From assembly GCA_002197995.1 (NCBI GenBank), contig NGZR01000002.1, forward strand, positions 5,208,001-5,272,000: 64,000 nucleotides of DNA. The letters are read 5' to 3'. This stretch comes from Gaeumannomyces sp. JS-464 (lineage: Eukaryota > Ascomycota > Sordariomycetes > Magnaporthales > Magnaporthaceae). A program made the translations under genes and the position numbers. Positions 36,120-47,638 of the stretch are shown one piece after another. Each line of letters opens with the position of its first letter. Positions within the stretch are counted from its first letter, which is position 1. Under the pieces are notes generated by a model, which made no database searches, was not told the DNA's origin, and was given only the letters and a program-made list of their open reading frames with translations.

Positions 36120-38159
36120 ATGTCCACCAACGCTTCAGAGGACGACGTCAAGTCCGGCAAGCGAAGTCATGCCGACTTCGCCGCCCAAGACGAAGATGGT
36201 AAGCCCGGCCCAGAAACACAGCCCTGCCCTCTAAGTAGCGCAGGGAGAAACGGAGACACCTGGCTTGGCTAACATTCTGTAGACAGCTCCTCCGACAGTG
36301 ACATGGGCCCGCAGCTGCCGTCGCAAGCTCCCAAGAAGAAGCGCCGCGTGCTGCCGTACGAGAAGCTGTACACCTCGGCCCTCCCCACGTCGGCACGCTA
36401 CTCCAAGTCGCTCATGCACAAGGAGCAGCTCTCCTTCGTGCTCTGGACCCCGCTGACCGAGTTCCTGATCACGACCTCCGTCGACGGCGTCGTCAAGTTC
36501 TGGAAGAAGGTCGCACAGGGCATCGAGTTCGTCAAGGAGTTCAAGGCCCACGAGGGGGACATCCGGTCCGTCTCGGTGAGCGCCGACGGCCGCAGCTTCG
36601 CCACCGCCGGTGCCGACAAGTCCCTCAAAATCTTCGACGTCACCACCTTTGATCTGCTCGCCATGGTCCCGCTCGAGTTCGTCCCGAAGTGTGTGTGCTG
36701 GGTCCATAAGAAGGGCGCCTCTCTACCGCTCCTCGCCGTGTCCGAGGCCGAGAAGCCGCTGATACACGTACTGGACGGGAGGGGGGAGAGGAGCGAGCCA
36801 CTACACACCATCAAGGGCCTCCATCGCAGCGTGGTGACTCTTATTGCCTTTAACGACATCTACGATTGTGTCGTTTCGGCAGACGGGGGCGGCATGGTGG
36901 AATACTGGAGGCCACACGGCCGCTACGAGAAGCCGGATAACGTCTTCGAGTACAAGAGCGCCACAAACCTCTTTGAGTTCAAAAAGGCGAAGTCAGCCCC
37001 GACGTCACTCACGATATCGCCTTCCGGGCAGCGGCTGGCGACCTACTCGACCCCGGACCGCAAAATCCGCATTTTTGACTTTGCCACAGCGAAGCTATAC
37101 CGAACCTACGACGAATCCATACAGACGGCCGAGGAGATGCAGCAAGCCGGAACGGCACTGCAGAAGCTCGACGAGGCTGAATTCCGGCGGCGCTTGGTGC
37201 AGGAGCGCGAGCTCGATGCCCCGGCGCTGGCGGAGAAGATCAAAGTCATATTCGATGAGTCAGGCCACTTCATTCTGTACGGGTCAATTTTGGGCGTGAA
37301 GGTCCTCAATACGTACACGAACCAAGTGGTCAAGGTCTATGGCAAGGAGGAGAACTTCCGAGCCCTCAACCTGGCCATCTATCAGGGGCAGCCGCAGAAG
37401 AAGGGGATCACGACGGTGGAGATGGCGGCGTCGAGCAATCCGCTGCTGCAAGAGTCCGAGGTAAGGGACCCCATTCTGGTGACCACAGGGGCGGGCAAGG
37501 GCCGGTTCTACATGTTCACCAACGATGAGGAAATCTCCAAGTCGAGGCGGGACGTGCAGAACGAGAAGCCAACGGTGTTGGGCGGGGCCAAGAAGGCGCA
37601 GGAAAAGAAGGCCGAGACGGGGTCGTCGGCTGTGATCCACACGACGTACGGCGACATCCACATCCGGCTGTTCCCCGATGCGGCACCCAAGGCCGTGGAG
37701 AATTTTGTGACGCACTCGAAGCGCGGCTACTATAACAACACCATTTTCCACCGTGTAATTCGCAAGTTCATGATCCAGTGCGGCGACCCGCTGGGAGATG
37801 GCACGGGAGGCGAGAGCATCTGGGGCAGAGGGTTCGAGGATGAGTTCAGCACGCTGAAGCACGACAGGCCCTACACGGTCAGCATGGCAAATGCCGGGCC
37901 GTGCACCAACGGCAGCCAGTTCTTTATCACGACAGTGAAGACTGTAAGTCCATGTCTTTCCCCGCCCCTGGCATCTGCTTTCTCTGTACCGCCGACTAAC
38001 ACTGGACGCCTGGATCAATAGTCGTGGCTGGACGGCAAGCATACAATATTTGGCAGGGCCACTCAGGGGTTCGACGTGATCCACAGGATCGAGAACGTGC
38101 GGACGTACAAGGAAGTGCCAGAGGAGGAGATCAAGATACTGAACATTGACATTCAGTAG
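36120..38159 (+). CDS. WD40-repeat peptidyl-prolyl cis-trans isomerase (PPWD1-type cyclophilin)
   Basis: Exons 36120-36198, 36283-37943 and 38022-38159 give 625 residues with no frame break. A short acidic Ser-rich N-terminus leads to [13 protein letters not shown], then WD40 repeats ([39 protein letters not shown] and so on), a helical middle part, and a C-terminal cyclophilin domain from about residue 475. Catalytic-core residues are visible: [33 protein letters not shown] and [19 protein letters not shown] has Cys where Asn is common. PPWD1-type proteins associate with spliceosomes, and nuclear prolyl isomerase activity is the likely role. It is divergent from the AIG1-like gene. Confidence 0.94.
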
Positions 38160-39118
38160 CTCCAGGCTCGCGCGACAGATTCCGGGATAGAAATGGACGA
38201 AACCAGATACCCCTACTGTTGTTTGGCCAGCTCGCGTGTGCAGATAGATGACCTCCCTTTTCTAACCCGCAATAGCCGCGCGTGGTCAATTAGAGCCTTG
38301 CCGAGGCCCGGAGGGCTCCGGGAGGAGGTGTAATGGAGTGTGACGGATTACACAATAGTTGCTCGCTTATCTCGACGCCCCATCCCGGCGGTTCTCCAAT
38401 CTTGTTGACCCCACAGCTAGAAGATACCTAGGTAGACTAAGGTATCTGGGGATCGAGAGAGCCTGGCCCAGCCACTAGACTGCAGCTGACCGGCTTGCTC
38501 CGGCATCTAGGGCGGGGGTGGCCGCTAGCCGTGGAGCTAGGGCATTCCTTCCCTGAAGATGGCTGCGCAAAGCAAACATGGATTGTGATAACAGCCAATC
38601 CCATCTCTTCTCTTTTTTCTTTTCTTGCTTTCTTTCTCCCACGTGTTTTCGCCTGTGTTTCGCCATTTCTTTTCGTTAATTGCCTCTTTTCAACCCCATA
38701 GCAAACCCCTCCCCGCGTCCGGGGCATTGGATTCACGACCCCGATGGTAGGCCGGAGAATGCAGCCGCCCGCAGCTGGTTTAGCATCAGCCCGCAGAGCA
38801 GCATCCGTACCACCTCCAGCAACACCACTACCCCTGGTCGGTCCCGTCAAGTAGACGTGGAAACCAGCCGCAGGCGTCCACCGGCATTACGCACATACGG
38901 ATACATACATACCTACCATCTACTAAGCAGCTGCATACGCACTGCCAGACGTCACCCTGAGCGGCCTGCCCAGTGGGGTCTGAACGGCACGGCAGCCGAG
39001 CCCAGTCGGAGAGCCGGCGACTTGGCCAACCGCCGTCCGCGAGTCTTGATGCTACCCTCGCCCCGCTTCTGCCGGCCAAATACCCAACGCCGCCGCCCGC
39101 GGTCCCCGAGCGCCCGCC
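38160..39118. other. Intergenic between cyclophilin and Zn2Cys6 genes
   Basis: No gene seen. It contains a palindromic acctaggta motif at 38427-38434, a T/C-rich stretch near 38600-38690 and tacatacatacctacc near 38905. Confidence 0.45.
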
Positions 39119-42066
39119 ATGCCGCGCCCGCGCAAGCCCGGTGCTCCGGAGCCGAAGCGCCGGAGCCGTAACGGCTGCTGGGGCTGTAAACAGCGCCGCA
39201 TTGCCTGCACTCAGGAGCGGCCCGCCTGTTCAAAGTAGGTGCTTGGCGATTTTTGTTTTTCGCTGTTGCGGCCTGCAGCATTGGACTGACCCATTCGCTT
39301 TCCTGCGCTTCCTCTTTGCCAGCTGCCAAAAACGCCTTGTCGAGTGTGATTACAGCATTCGACTCAACTGGGAGGGCCGTAGGACAACCCAGTCAGGGAA
39401 GCAGGCCTTTCGATTCGACAGCGACTTTTTGAGCGAGGCCTCTGGCCAAAGCACCTCGGGCCAGAGCGCCACGAGCCAGAATGTTCCTTTTGTGTTTGAC
39501 ACGGACCTGGCTGCCTCGACCTCGGGTCCGCCGGGCCGCGCCTCTCGGGCTGCGCCTGGCCGCGACGCCGAACCCGGCAGCCCCGAGCCGGGACGTCCCC
39601 GCAAGCGCTCCCGTCACAACCTGGATGTGCTATCTCCACAGTCCGCTACTTCGATGTCATCGACATCGACGGCCGATAACTTTATCAGCACCAAGTCGTC
39701 GCCGTCGCTGCCGCATCCTCCTCTCGCCCCTGGGGCTCCAGGCGCCTCCCCGGCCCAGCTAGTTGCGTCACCAATCGATGTTGCCGCGCCGCTGTCGCCC
39801 TCCACTGGGATCCTGCACTCCGGCCCGGCGGGGGAAGTCCGCCGCCTGTCGGTCAACTCGCTTCTCACGGGCCCTCCGGGGCTCGCGAACCCAATGCAAG
39901 TACCTATGACCGTCTTTCGCCCGCCCGGCGCCAAGCTGCTGTTTGCCATCCAGGCCGGCTCCGACGACTCGTGCACGTGTTACGGCATTGATAAGGGCTT
40001 TGTGGATCTGGATGTCGGAAAGAATGACGATGTCAACGCCATCTCGGACATGGTTCACGTCTCCAGCGGATCGCTCCCCTACGATATGAGCGATATCAGC
40101 AGCTTACTCCATGACCATGGCGACGGTTACGATTGCGCATCTGGGGTTCATGGACTGAGCGTGCGTCGTGAGCCAGGGGGCTCCTATTACGAAACCCCTG
40201 TCATCGTCCGGATCCCACGAAAATTGAGCCTCTCCCGTCAAAGTAAGCGTTGGCGGCCGTTGCTCGCATCTCTCGCTCTCCCGTGAATACCTTGAGCAAG
40301 CTGGAAGAAAAAGTTAAAAATATGCTAACTAGTGTATTGTTGCAGGTTACTCAACAACCCTATGAATTTACTGGTGATTACTTCTCCATCCCTAGCTACC
40401 TGCTCATCTCCTCTCTTTTGCTCTGCATATGACATCTCTTTGGCGTGGCGTCGACTCCAACCACACCTTTACTGTGTCTAGATAGCTAACTCGTTCACGA
40501 TCACAGTATTTTGTACGACAAATATCCTGCCCAGTTCTCTTCGTCATTCCGCAGTACTAACGGTCAACAGCATCACTTCCTTAACCACACGGCTAAGGGT
40601 AAGAAAGGTGCCCGCTGCGGTTTCAACGGTCCACTACCTTTGAACCAGTCCATTGTGGCTGGGCTGACAGCTTTCCATCTTGCCTAGTTCTTGTACCTTT
40701 CGACGGACCTCAGTCAAACCCTTTTAGGACAATACTACCCCAGCTAGCCGTCCGGAATGACCACCTTCTCAGCCTCATGCTAGCTTATTCTGGTAGGCCC
40801 CGTCAGTTCAGCTGAATAGCGCTGAATGGAGTAAGCTTACACTGTTCTCTTGATAGCATCCCACCGGGCCAAGCTCCTCCAGCAGCCGGAGCCAGTGACT
40901 CGTATTGCGCTATGGGTGCAGGACATCTTCCCGGCCTTGCGTGCTGCTCTGAGTGACCCCAACCAGAGCATCTCCAACACCAATGTGGCAACGGCCATTA
41001 TGCTGGCATCGCTCGAGATCATCTCGCCAACCGCTTTCGGCTACTCGATCTCCTGGCAACGACACCTCTCCTTGGCGCGTGAACTTATATCGGCGCGACC
41101 AGGCGGGCTACGCTGGAGTCGGTCTGTGGCTTTGGCTAGCGGCGGGTCATCGTCGGCGGAGCATGAGGAGATCCAGATCTGCAACTTCCTCTGGAGCTGG
41201 TTCGCTTACCTCGACGTCCTGGGCAGTCTCAGTGGCGGCGGCGAGCGCGACATGTCGAGTGCCTGGATCCTTGACTACAAAGTCTACGCGCCTGAGGACG
41301 ACGACGAAATTGACTGCATCATGGGCTTCTCGACGTCGTGCGTCTACATATTGGCCAAAATTGCGGAGCTTGCGAGGCGCTGTGCAAGCGCCCGCCGCCT
41401 CGCAGTCGAAGGCCAGGAGAAGGACAAGGGCCGAGGATCGCAGGAATGGGCACCGGGGCCTGTTGTCTTGGAGAAGGCGGAGGCGCTGGAGCACGACCTG
41501 GCGCGGAGCATCGAGCTGCCGCCGCGGCCATGCCCGCACATCAAGGGCACCGAGGATGCCAACTGCTGGAACGGCGTGGAGCTGGCGGCCTGCAACAGAG
41601 CATACCACTGGGCTGGGTCGGTACATCTCCACCAGCGCGTGTTGGGTAAGCCAGTGTCACACCCAGACGTCCAGGCCGGCGTGGCAAATATCGTCGAGTG
41701 TTTGGCCGAGATAAGACGGGGAGGCACCGCCGAGGCCTGTATGGTGTTCCCTATGTTCACTGCAGGGTGCCTCACGCCGGACACGTCGCAGCGCAGTCTG
41801 ATCCAGGAAAGATTGCGAACGGTTGAGAACACGGGAATGGTGCAGGTAAGTCGGTAACATTTCCGCGACTTGGTTGACAAGCCTTCCCGCCAAACCCGCC
41901 CCTTCTCTACCGAGTCACCGCTATATCGAATTGACCTGTGCGATTATGGCTAACACGGGAACACGTTCTAATACTTCAGGTTCGGAGGGCTCGGGAATTG
42001 ATGGAAAAGTCATGGGAAACGGAGCTACCTTGGGGCGCGTTAATCACCACGGAGTTTATTGGTTAG
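39119..42066 (+). CDS. Zn(II)2Cys6 fungal transcription factor
   Basis: Eight exons: 39119-39234, 39323-40242, 40346-40373, 40507-40512 (six bases), 40571-40598, 40688-40792, 40857-41845 and 41980-42066. They total 759 residues if one base is added at the exon 2 donor. The zinc cluster is at residues 20-47, spaced C-x2-C-x6-C-x6-C-x2-C-x6-C. It is preceded by PRPRKPGAPEPKRRSRNG and followed by DYSIRLNWEGRR, as in ARCA/acr-2-like regulators. A Ser/Pro-rich linker leads to the fungal-specific regulatory domain (MNLL|YF|HHFLNHTAK, then LPQLAVRNDHLLSLMLAYSA and WFAYLDVLGSLSG). The last exon ends PWGALITTEFIG. It should act in the nucleus as a sequence-specific regulator; its targets are unknown. 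The convergent CVNH gene ends 280 bases away. Confidence 0.88.
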
Positions 42067-42346
42067 GTAGACGAGATATGAACGTGGCTTAGTGTACTGA
42101 CTATCACGTCCTACCTCGTGAGACATTGGTTGTCATCTGGAGTTGACTCCTTAGGTTTATGGAGTACCAAAAGAGGAAGAAGGGGAAAGGCGAAGCATGC
42201 TAGCTGACCGTGAAAGACAAGACAAGACAGGCTGATATAAAACCAGAGGTGCACCCAACCAATTGCAAGTCTCAAGTGGCTTCTTGCCATCGCGCCCTGT
42301 ACACCCTTTGTAGGAAGTGCCTGGCCTTGAGGACACCGAGGGCTTG

Positions 42347-43143
42347 CTATTGTGAACAGCTTTTGCACTGGGGTCCTGCCCTCGTTTTATTGCCGATGTG
42401 GTCGTAGCAGCCCATGGTTCCGTTCCTGTTCCATAGCTGCGAGTCTTTGGCCATTCAGAGAAAGCGGAAAGAAAAAGGGAAATGTGTTAGTGTTGTATTT
42501 GGAGGCTCAGAATGAGCATGGTAGGTGGGGTATCAGATATCATTTGGTCGTCCGGCAGACACGGGAAAACTTACCTAGGTGGACAGTACTCCTTTCGTGG
42601 AGCTTGCCTGAGCCGTCGACGCACCGGCAGCTAAAAGACCCGCGGGATGACTTGGGGTCGAACTCGCACCGCGAGCAGGAGCCAGAGAAGCGGCCACTTG
42701 TTTGAGCCGGTAAGCAGGCGGGCCCTAAGAAAAGCAGAGATCTAGGGTGTTGACAGAGGGTGTGGTGGCGTACTTTTCAGTGAACTTGAGGACCCCCTGG
42801 TCGTTTCTAATGCACCAGTCAAGGTTGACCCTATCATCCCAAGCAATCGATTAGAACCGTCGTTCTCTCATGAGTAGGAGAGCTTGCCGGATCGCTGTTT
42901 CGGGCCTCAGGAAGGGAGAAGGACGATCAGCAGGCAAAAAGCATACCAGGTCCAGTCGTAGCCGTGTATCTCCTTCTTGTCGTTAGTGCAGTACGCCCCG
43001 AGGAACTTCTCCTGGGCGAAGACGGCGCCCGCCAGGGTGCAGTTTCCGCTGATGCCCTGGGCGCGGCAGCGGCGGGCGAGCAGGCCGGCGGCGGTGGCGG
43101 CCAGCAGCGCGGTGGTGGGCTTGGACGACGGGTGTAGGCGCAT
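42347..43143 (-). CDS. Secreted cyanovirin-N homology (CVNH) lectin
   Basis: Four minus-strand exons, 43143-42947, 42830-42774, 42696-42575 and 42444-42347, join in frame to 157 residues. Introns are GTATGC...GATAG, GTACGC...ACAAG and GTAAGT...CAAAG. A signal peptide (MRLHPSSKPTTALLAATAAG) precedes GISGNCTLAGAVFAQEKFLG. The two internal homologous halves of the CVNH fold are clear: VNLDWCIRNDQGVLKF then GRFSGSCSRCEF, and FSCRCVDGSGKLHERSTVHL then LWNRNGTMGCY. Cysteines are frequent, including a Cys-rich end (CKSCSQ). CVNH proteins bind high-mannose glycans; secretion is inferred from the leader. Fungal roles are mostly unknown. Confidence 0.85.
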
Positions 43144-43885
43144 GCTTGGTTGGCCCTGCGGCGGGGTATGGAGTGATGTCTAGCGAAATACTACGTGTTG
43201 TTCTGCGAGATTATTAGGTACCAGGGTAGGGAGGTGGTATGTTTGTGAAATAGTGAGGTGTAAACGGAGTTTTCTGCCTGTATGGATGGTATCAGGGTTG
43301 GGCGCTGGTAGCAATGCCTGAAGGGATGGGAAGTGAATGGACTGCGAGTGGTGAGTACCATGGACAACGTGATGAGTTTGCGAGACGTGGCAGAGAGTAT
43401 AGATGAAGGAGTGCATGGTCTACGCCTCGTCAGCGGAAATATCAGACAGACGGGTTCAATAAACGGGGTGGATGTGGTGGTGTTACTGTCGCGTTGTTTT
43501 CAGCTCGGATGGATCCCGAGTGTCTTGGAGGCTCGACTCCAGGGTCGCACCTTCTCCTTCCGCACAGGGGCAAGAATTGACGGGTACCTGCCCATGGGGA
43601 TAGAGTTGGAAACATACGAGTTTAACCACGTCAGCATACTAGGTACCGAGCCAGAGTCGTTGCCATTCGTCGAAGACACTAAGCAGCAGCCAAAAAGTCG
43701 GTTTGCTCGCACAAACTTCTCGCGGGAAACAAGGGGCTGTGTTTCCAAGCCTAAATTCGGTGCTACGCAAAGCGGCAAGCAGTGTCTCGAGCCACGCACC
43801 CTATGGAGGAAAGGGCTAGGCTTGTGGCCAGGTCCAAGGCACACCTCCCCCGGGACTGGCAGGCGAGAGACAGCAAAGCGTGCGC
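43144..43885. other. Intergenic upstream of the CVNH gene
   Basis: About 740 bases with the CVNH promoter and the 3' UTR of the glycosylase gene. Nothing else recognised. Confidence 0.45.
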
Positions 43886-45588
43886 TCATGAGACAATGCG
43901 AAGCCGCCCGTAGTCGTCGTACCCGACCCGCCCCTCGTCCACAGCCCTCCTCAGCTCCTCGGAGAGCACCTCGCGCTCGCCCGTCTCGGGGTCCCAGTCC
44001 CAGCCCTCGCGCATCCACATCCACCGCAGATAGGCACGCAACTCCTTGTCCGCCGGCAGCACGCGCATCCACTCGGGCTGGAACTCCCTCCTCTTCTTCG
44101 CGCGCCTGCGCTCCCCTTCTTCTTCTTCCGTCTCTGCTCGTCGTCTCCCGCTCCCGTCCGCCCCAGCAGCCCGTCGCGGCAGAAGATGCGCCACGAATCG
44201 AGCGCGTACGGGCCCTGCGTGATGTGTCCAATCTCCCATGCCGAGCCCGCACCGCGGTTGGTTGCACTGACAGCGCTCGAGCCTGCTGCCTCGTCGCGAT
44301 CATTATTGTCCTTTTGCTCCTCCTCCTCCTCCGGCCCAAACCTCTCACCCAGCTTCACATCCTTGCCATCCCCGCGCTGTGGGTAATTCTTAACGCCGTA
44401 CCTAACCTCCCTCGAGGGCGGATCAGATACCCAAATGCGCGCGTATCGCATAATGGCCTCGCACCTGACAGCCCCCAAGCCGAGGTGCCGAATCATGCCC
44501 AGCAGCTCGTCCGGGTCGGCGGCCGCGACGTCGGCGGCGCTCGGGTACCGCTCCATCAATCGTTTGAAAACCGGGATGGCCGCCTTGCCGGCCGTTTTGA
44601 TCAGCAGCCGGACCGCCACCAGGAGCTGGAACGGGTCGTGCGCGAGCTCCTCCTGTATAAGCCCGAACCGGGGTGCCGTGAGTGGCGGGAATGGAAGCCC
44701 CGAGACCGCCGGCGCCCCCGGCGGACGCGAGCTGCCTCGGTTCCGGGGCGACTCTCCCTGGAGTAGCACGCTCTGCTGGCCCGCCGACCGTGCTGCTGCC
44801 GACGACGGTGGGCTGCCGCCGCCGAAATGCCGAGATGTTGCTCCCCGCTTCTTGGCTCCGGGAGCAGGCGGCTGCGGCTTCGGGTGGCGAGGTTTCTGTG
44901 CATTGGGGCTGGTTATTTTTCGCTGTGTCTCTTGTGGCAGCCCGGCTGTGGCAGTGTCATCGGCGCTGCTGCTAATGTTGATGGTAGCGGAGCTGTATTC
45001 CTCCTTGATCTCGACCTTGGCCCTCTTAGGCGGCGGTTCGGCTGCCTGTTGCAGCGGTTCGTCGGTCCAGTAAGGCGATTTTACCGGACGTTTGCTCCTC
45101 CTGCTTGCCCACGATTCTTTTGGCTTCCGTTCTTTTTTCGCCCGCTCCTTGGCAGCTGGCGAGCCCTCCTGCAGATGGCTCGGGTCTGGCCCGAGGAGCT
45201 TGTCCAAGCATGAAAAAAGGTGTATGTTGCTGTTTCCCTGCAGCAGCTGGCCGTCGTCGATGCCGCACGAGCGCCTTCGCCGTCGTGGCTGCTGCCTCTG
45301 CTGCCTCTGCTGATCCTTGTTCATAGCAGCCGCGCACGCCAGCATCAAATCCCAGTCTTCAGCAGCGGCCATCAGGCCGGTGCTATAGAGCTCGTCGACG
45401 TCGTCGCGAGGCGCCATCCCAGACGTGACCAGTGACGCTAGGAACTCCATGGACTCGTCTCCGTCGACATCGAATCCGTGCAAGAGATTGCGCGCTGCCT
45501 CGTTGGTGAGCTGAGGCGGGCGTGAGGCGCATCGCGGCGCCGTCGACGACGACGCCACATCTTGCTTCCGGCGCTTTCCTCGGCCCAT
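43886..45588 (-). CDS. MBD4-like HhH-GPD DNA glycosylase
   Basis: A single minus-strand exon starts at ATG 45588 and, with one base restored at the C run 44113-44116, encodes 567 residues. The first about 320 residues are disordered and rich in Arg, Lys, Pro and Ser. They are followed by the helix-hairpin-helix glycosylase core: GLIQEELAHDPFQLLVAV, KAAIPVFKRLMERYPSA, ELLGMIRHLGLGAVRCEAIM, then a low-complexity insert of about 70 residues. The conserved GPYALDSWRIFCRD carries the likely catalytic Asp, and the end is FQPEWMRVLPADKELRAYLRWMW. Human MBD4 removes T or U mispaired with G after deamination. No methyl-CpG-binding domain is visible here. A role in repair of deaminated cytosine in the nucleus is inferred. 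Confidence 0.87.
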
Positions 45589-46242
45589 CCTGCTCCTAAG
45601 TTTTGCTTATTGTCGGGTTTGGTCGTCTCTTCATGTTTTTCACCCAGGATAGCGTATCGTGGTAGGCCGTTAGGAATCTTGATATTGCAGTGGGAAGGTG
45701 AAGAAGTCCCTGTTGAGCTTGATATCATTCAAGTCTGATATCATTTGATGGATGTCTGGCCAAGTTTTGTTCGGCAAATTGTCAGTGAGCTAGCGTCCAT
45801 GCTTGGCGCTACCCACGAAATAGATCTGCTGCACCCAAAGGAGCCCCAGTCACCAGAAATTTTGACAGACGTTGACCAGAGGAAAGTAGCAAGCTTTTGA
45901 CTTTTCCAAGACCGACCAAAAGACCCTTTGAGAACACCCGCCTTTTCCCCACCAGACACATGAGAAAGCCAAGCCAGTATTGACCGCAAAGAAATCTACC
46001 AGTGTATTGTGAGAATCCGCAGAGACTAGAAGAAAGAGTTTGATACACTCTACGCCAGGTCCCACGAGATTTATTCCCTCGAGTCCTTCCCTCACGCGGA
46101 ACAGGACATGAGAGCATCGCCGTATAACATACAAGAGACACCAGCACGGGCGACGCGTCCCTCAGAGGAAGGCTTCGCGCAGGTGCAACCCCCACATCGC
46201 GACCGCCTTTTTCTTTTCCCTTTCCTTCATTTTGCGTGAGAA
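45589..46242. other. Intergenic between glycosylase start and cytochrome c1 stop
   Basis: No gene seen; glycosylase promoter plus the cytochrome c1 3' UTR. Confidence 0.45.
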
Positions 46243-47638
46243 TTAACGGCGAATCGACTCCTCACCCGCAGCCTTCGGAGGGTCGTAGGTGATCTTCCTT
46301 GTCTTGAGGTAGGCCCACTTGTAGCGCTTGACCCAAACGCTCATGGCGAAGAGGGCCGAGGTGACGACCAGGACCTTGAAGCCCATGCGCTTGCGGTCGT
46401 CCATCTCAGGCTCGGCCGCCCAGTTAAGGAACTCGACGACGTCCTTGGCCATCTGCGATGTGCTCGCTGGGGTCTCGTCCTCGTACTCGACCAGGTCGTC
46501 GTACAGCACACGGGCCATGGCGATGCCGGTGCCGGGGAAGTAGGGGTTGAAGTTGAGGCCAGCGCCGACCTGGGCGCCCGCCGGCGGCTCCTCGGGGTAG
46601 CCCGTCAGCAGCGAGAAGATATAGTCGCAGCCTCCGTGACGCGCCTTGATGATCAGGCTCAGATCCGGGGGCAGAGCGCCGTTGTTGGCAAACCGTGCCG
46701 CCTCATCGTTGGGGTAAGGCGCCGGCAGGTAGTCCGACAGCTTTCCAGGGCGCTTCTCGATCTCGCCTGGTCGTTGGGCTCCGTGTCGTACTCATTCTCT
46801 CGGCCAGCGCCTTGGCCTCGTCCACAGTCAAGACAGTGCCGACAAGCGCACGGTACGGGACTCTGCTGAGCGAATGGCACGAGGCGCAGACCTCACGGTA
46901 GACCTGGAATCCTCGGCGGAGGCTATTATTTTCAAGCGGTTCCAGCGAGTTAGAATCGCGTTGCACGTCTCCGGGACCAACGGCTCGCCCACAGCTGATA
47001 CTGCGTCTCGGGCATTGGGGCAAGGTCCTTACGCTTGGTGGTCGAAGGTCTTGAACCATTGCTCGTGGGACCCACGGGTACTTGGTAGGATGGAGACTGT
47101 AAAAGACAAGGAAGGTCAGCTGTGGTCTTTCAGATCAAGCCAGGCAGGAGGTATGGTCGGCAAAATATGCCGCAGCTGACGGCTGTGGGGCCAAGAACGA
47201 GTCGATCGAGACATCCGATGCTCCAGGGGCCCACGTACCCTTCCTCGGCCGGCGTCATGGCATGGGCGGTGGTGCCGTAGAGGTGGTAGTACCATGCCGC
47301 CGAGCCAACTGCGACGGCGGTAGAGGCCACGGCGGCGATGTTGAGGTTGCGGGAGAAGCTTCGGCAGCGCCAGAGCTTGATGACGAGATGGTCCGCTACG
47401 GCAGAGAGATGTATATGTCAGCACTGGCTGGCCTGCAGGCCCGTGGGCGCCGGCGAGGTAGTGTCTGGCGGCTGCCGCGCGAGGACGGAGCGGCGCCGCG
47501 GGGCGGGCGATGGCGATGCTGCCGACGTCCCTCGGGCGGCCGGAAGATGTCGGGTTTGTCGTCGCACCTTGACAGTGTTGACGCCATTCCGCGGAAGGCT
47601 CGCGTCGGGGCCGAGCGCAGGCACCTCGCCGCCAACAT
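46243..47638 (-). CDS. CYT1: Cytochrome c1, heme subunit of respiratory complex III
   Basis: Minus-strand exons 47638-47568, 47395-47239, 47096-47033 and 46922-46243. The product is about 324 residues after five small corrections. The N-terminus ([16 protein letters not shown]) is a mitochondrial presequence, followed by the hydrophobic sorting segment [17 protein letters not shown]. Then come [21 protein letters not shown], the heme-binding [20 protein letters not shown], and the C-terminal part [20 protein letters not shown] with the membrane anchor [30 protein letters not shown]. Frame breaks are near 47600 (exon 1), at 47351 (C lost on the coding strand), at 47067-47069 (one base extra), near 46797 and near 46766. 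The gene is essential for respiration, so this density points to sequence error. It transfers electrons from the Rieske protein to cytochrome c in the inner membrane. Confidence 0.93.

Noticed and set aside
43333..44766. 477-codon plus-strand open frame across the glycosylase gene
   Set aside because: It is antisense to the conserved HhH-GPD glycosylase and reads as Arg/Pro/Ser low complexity.
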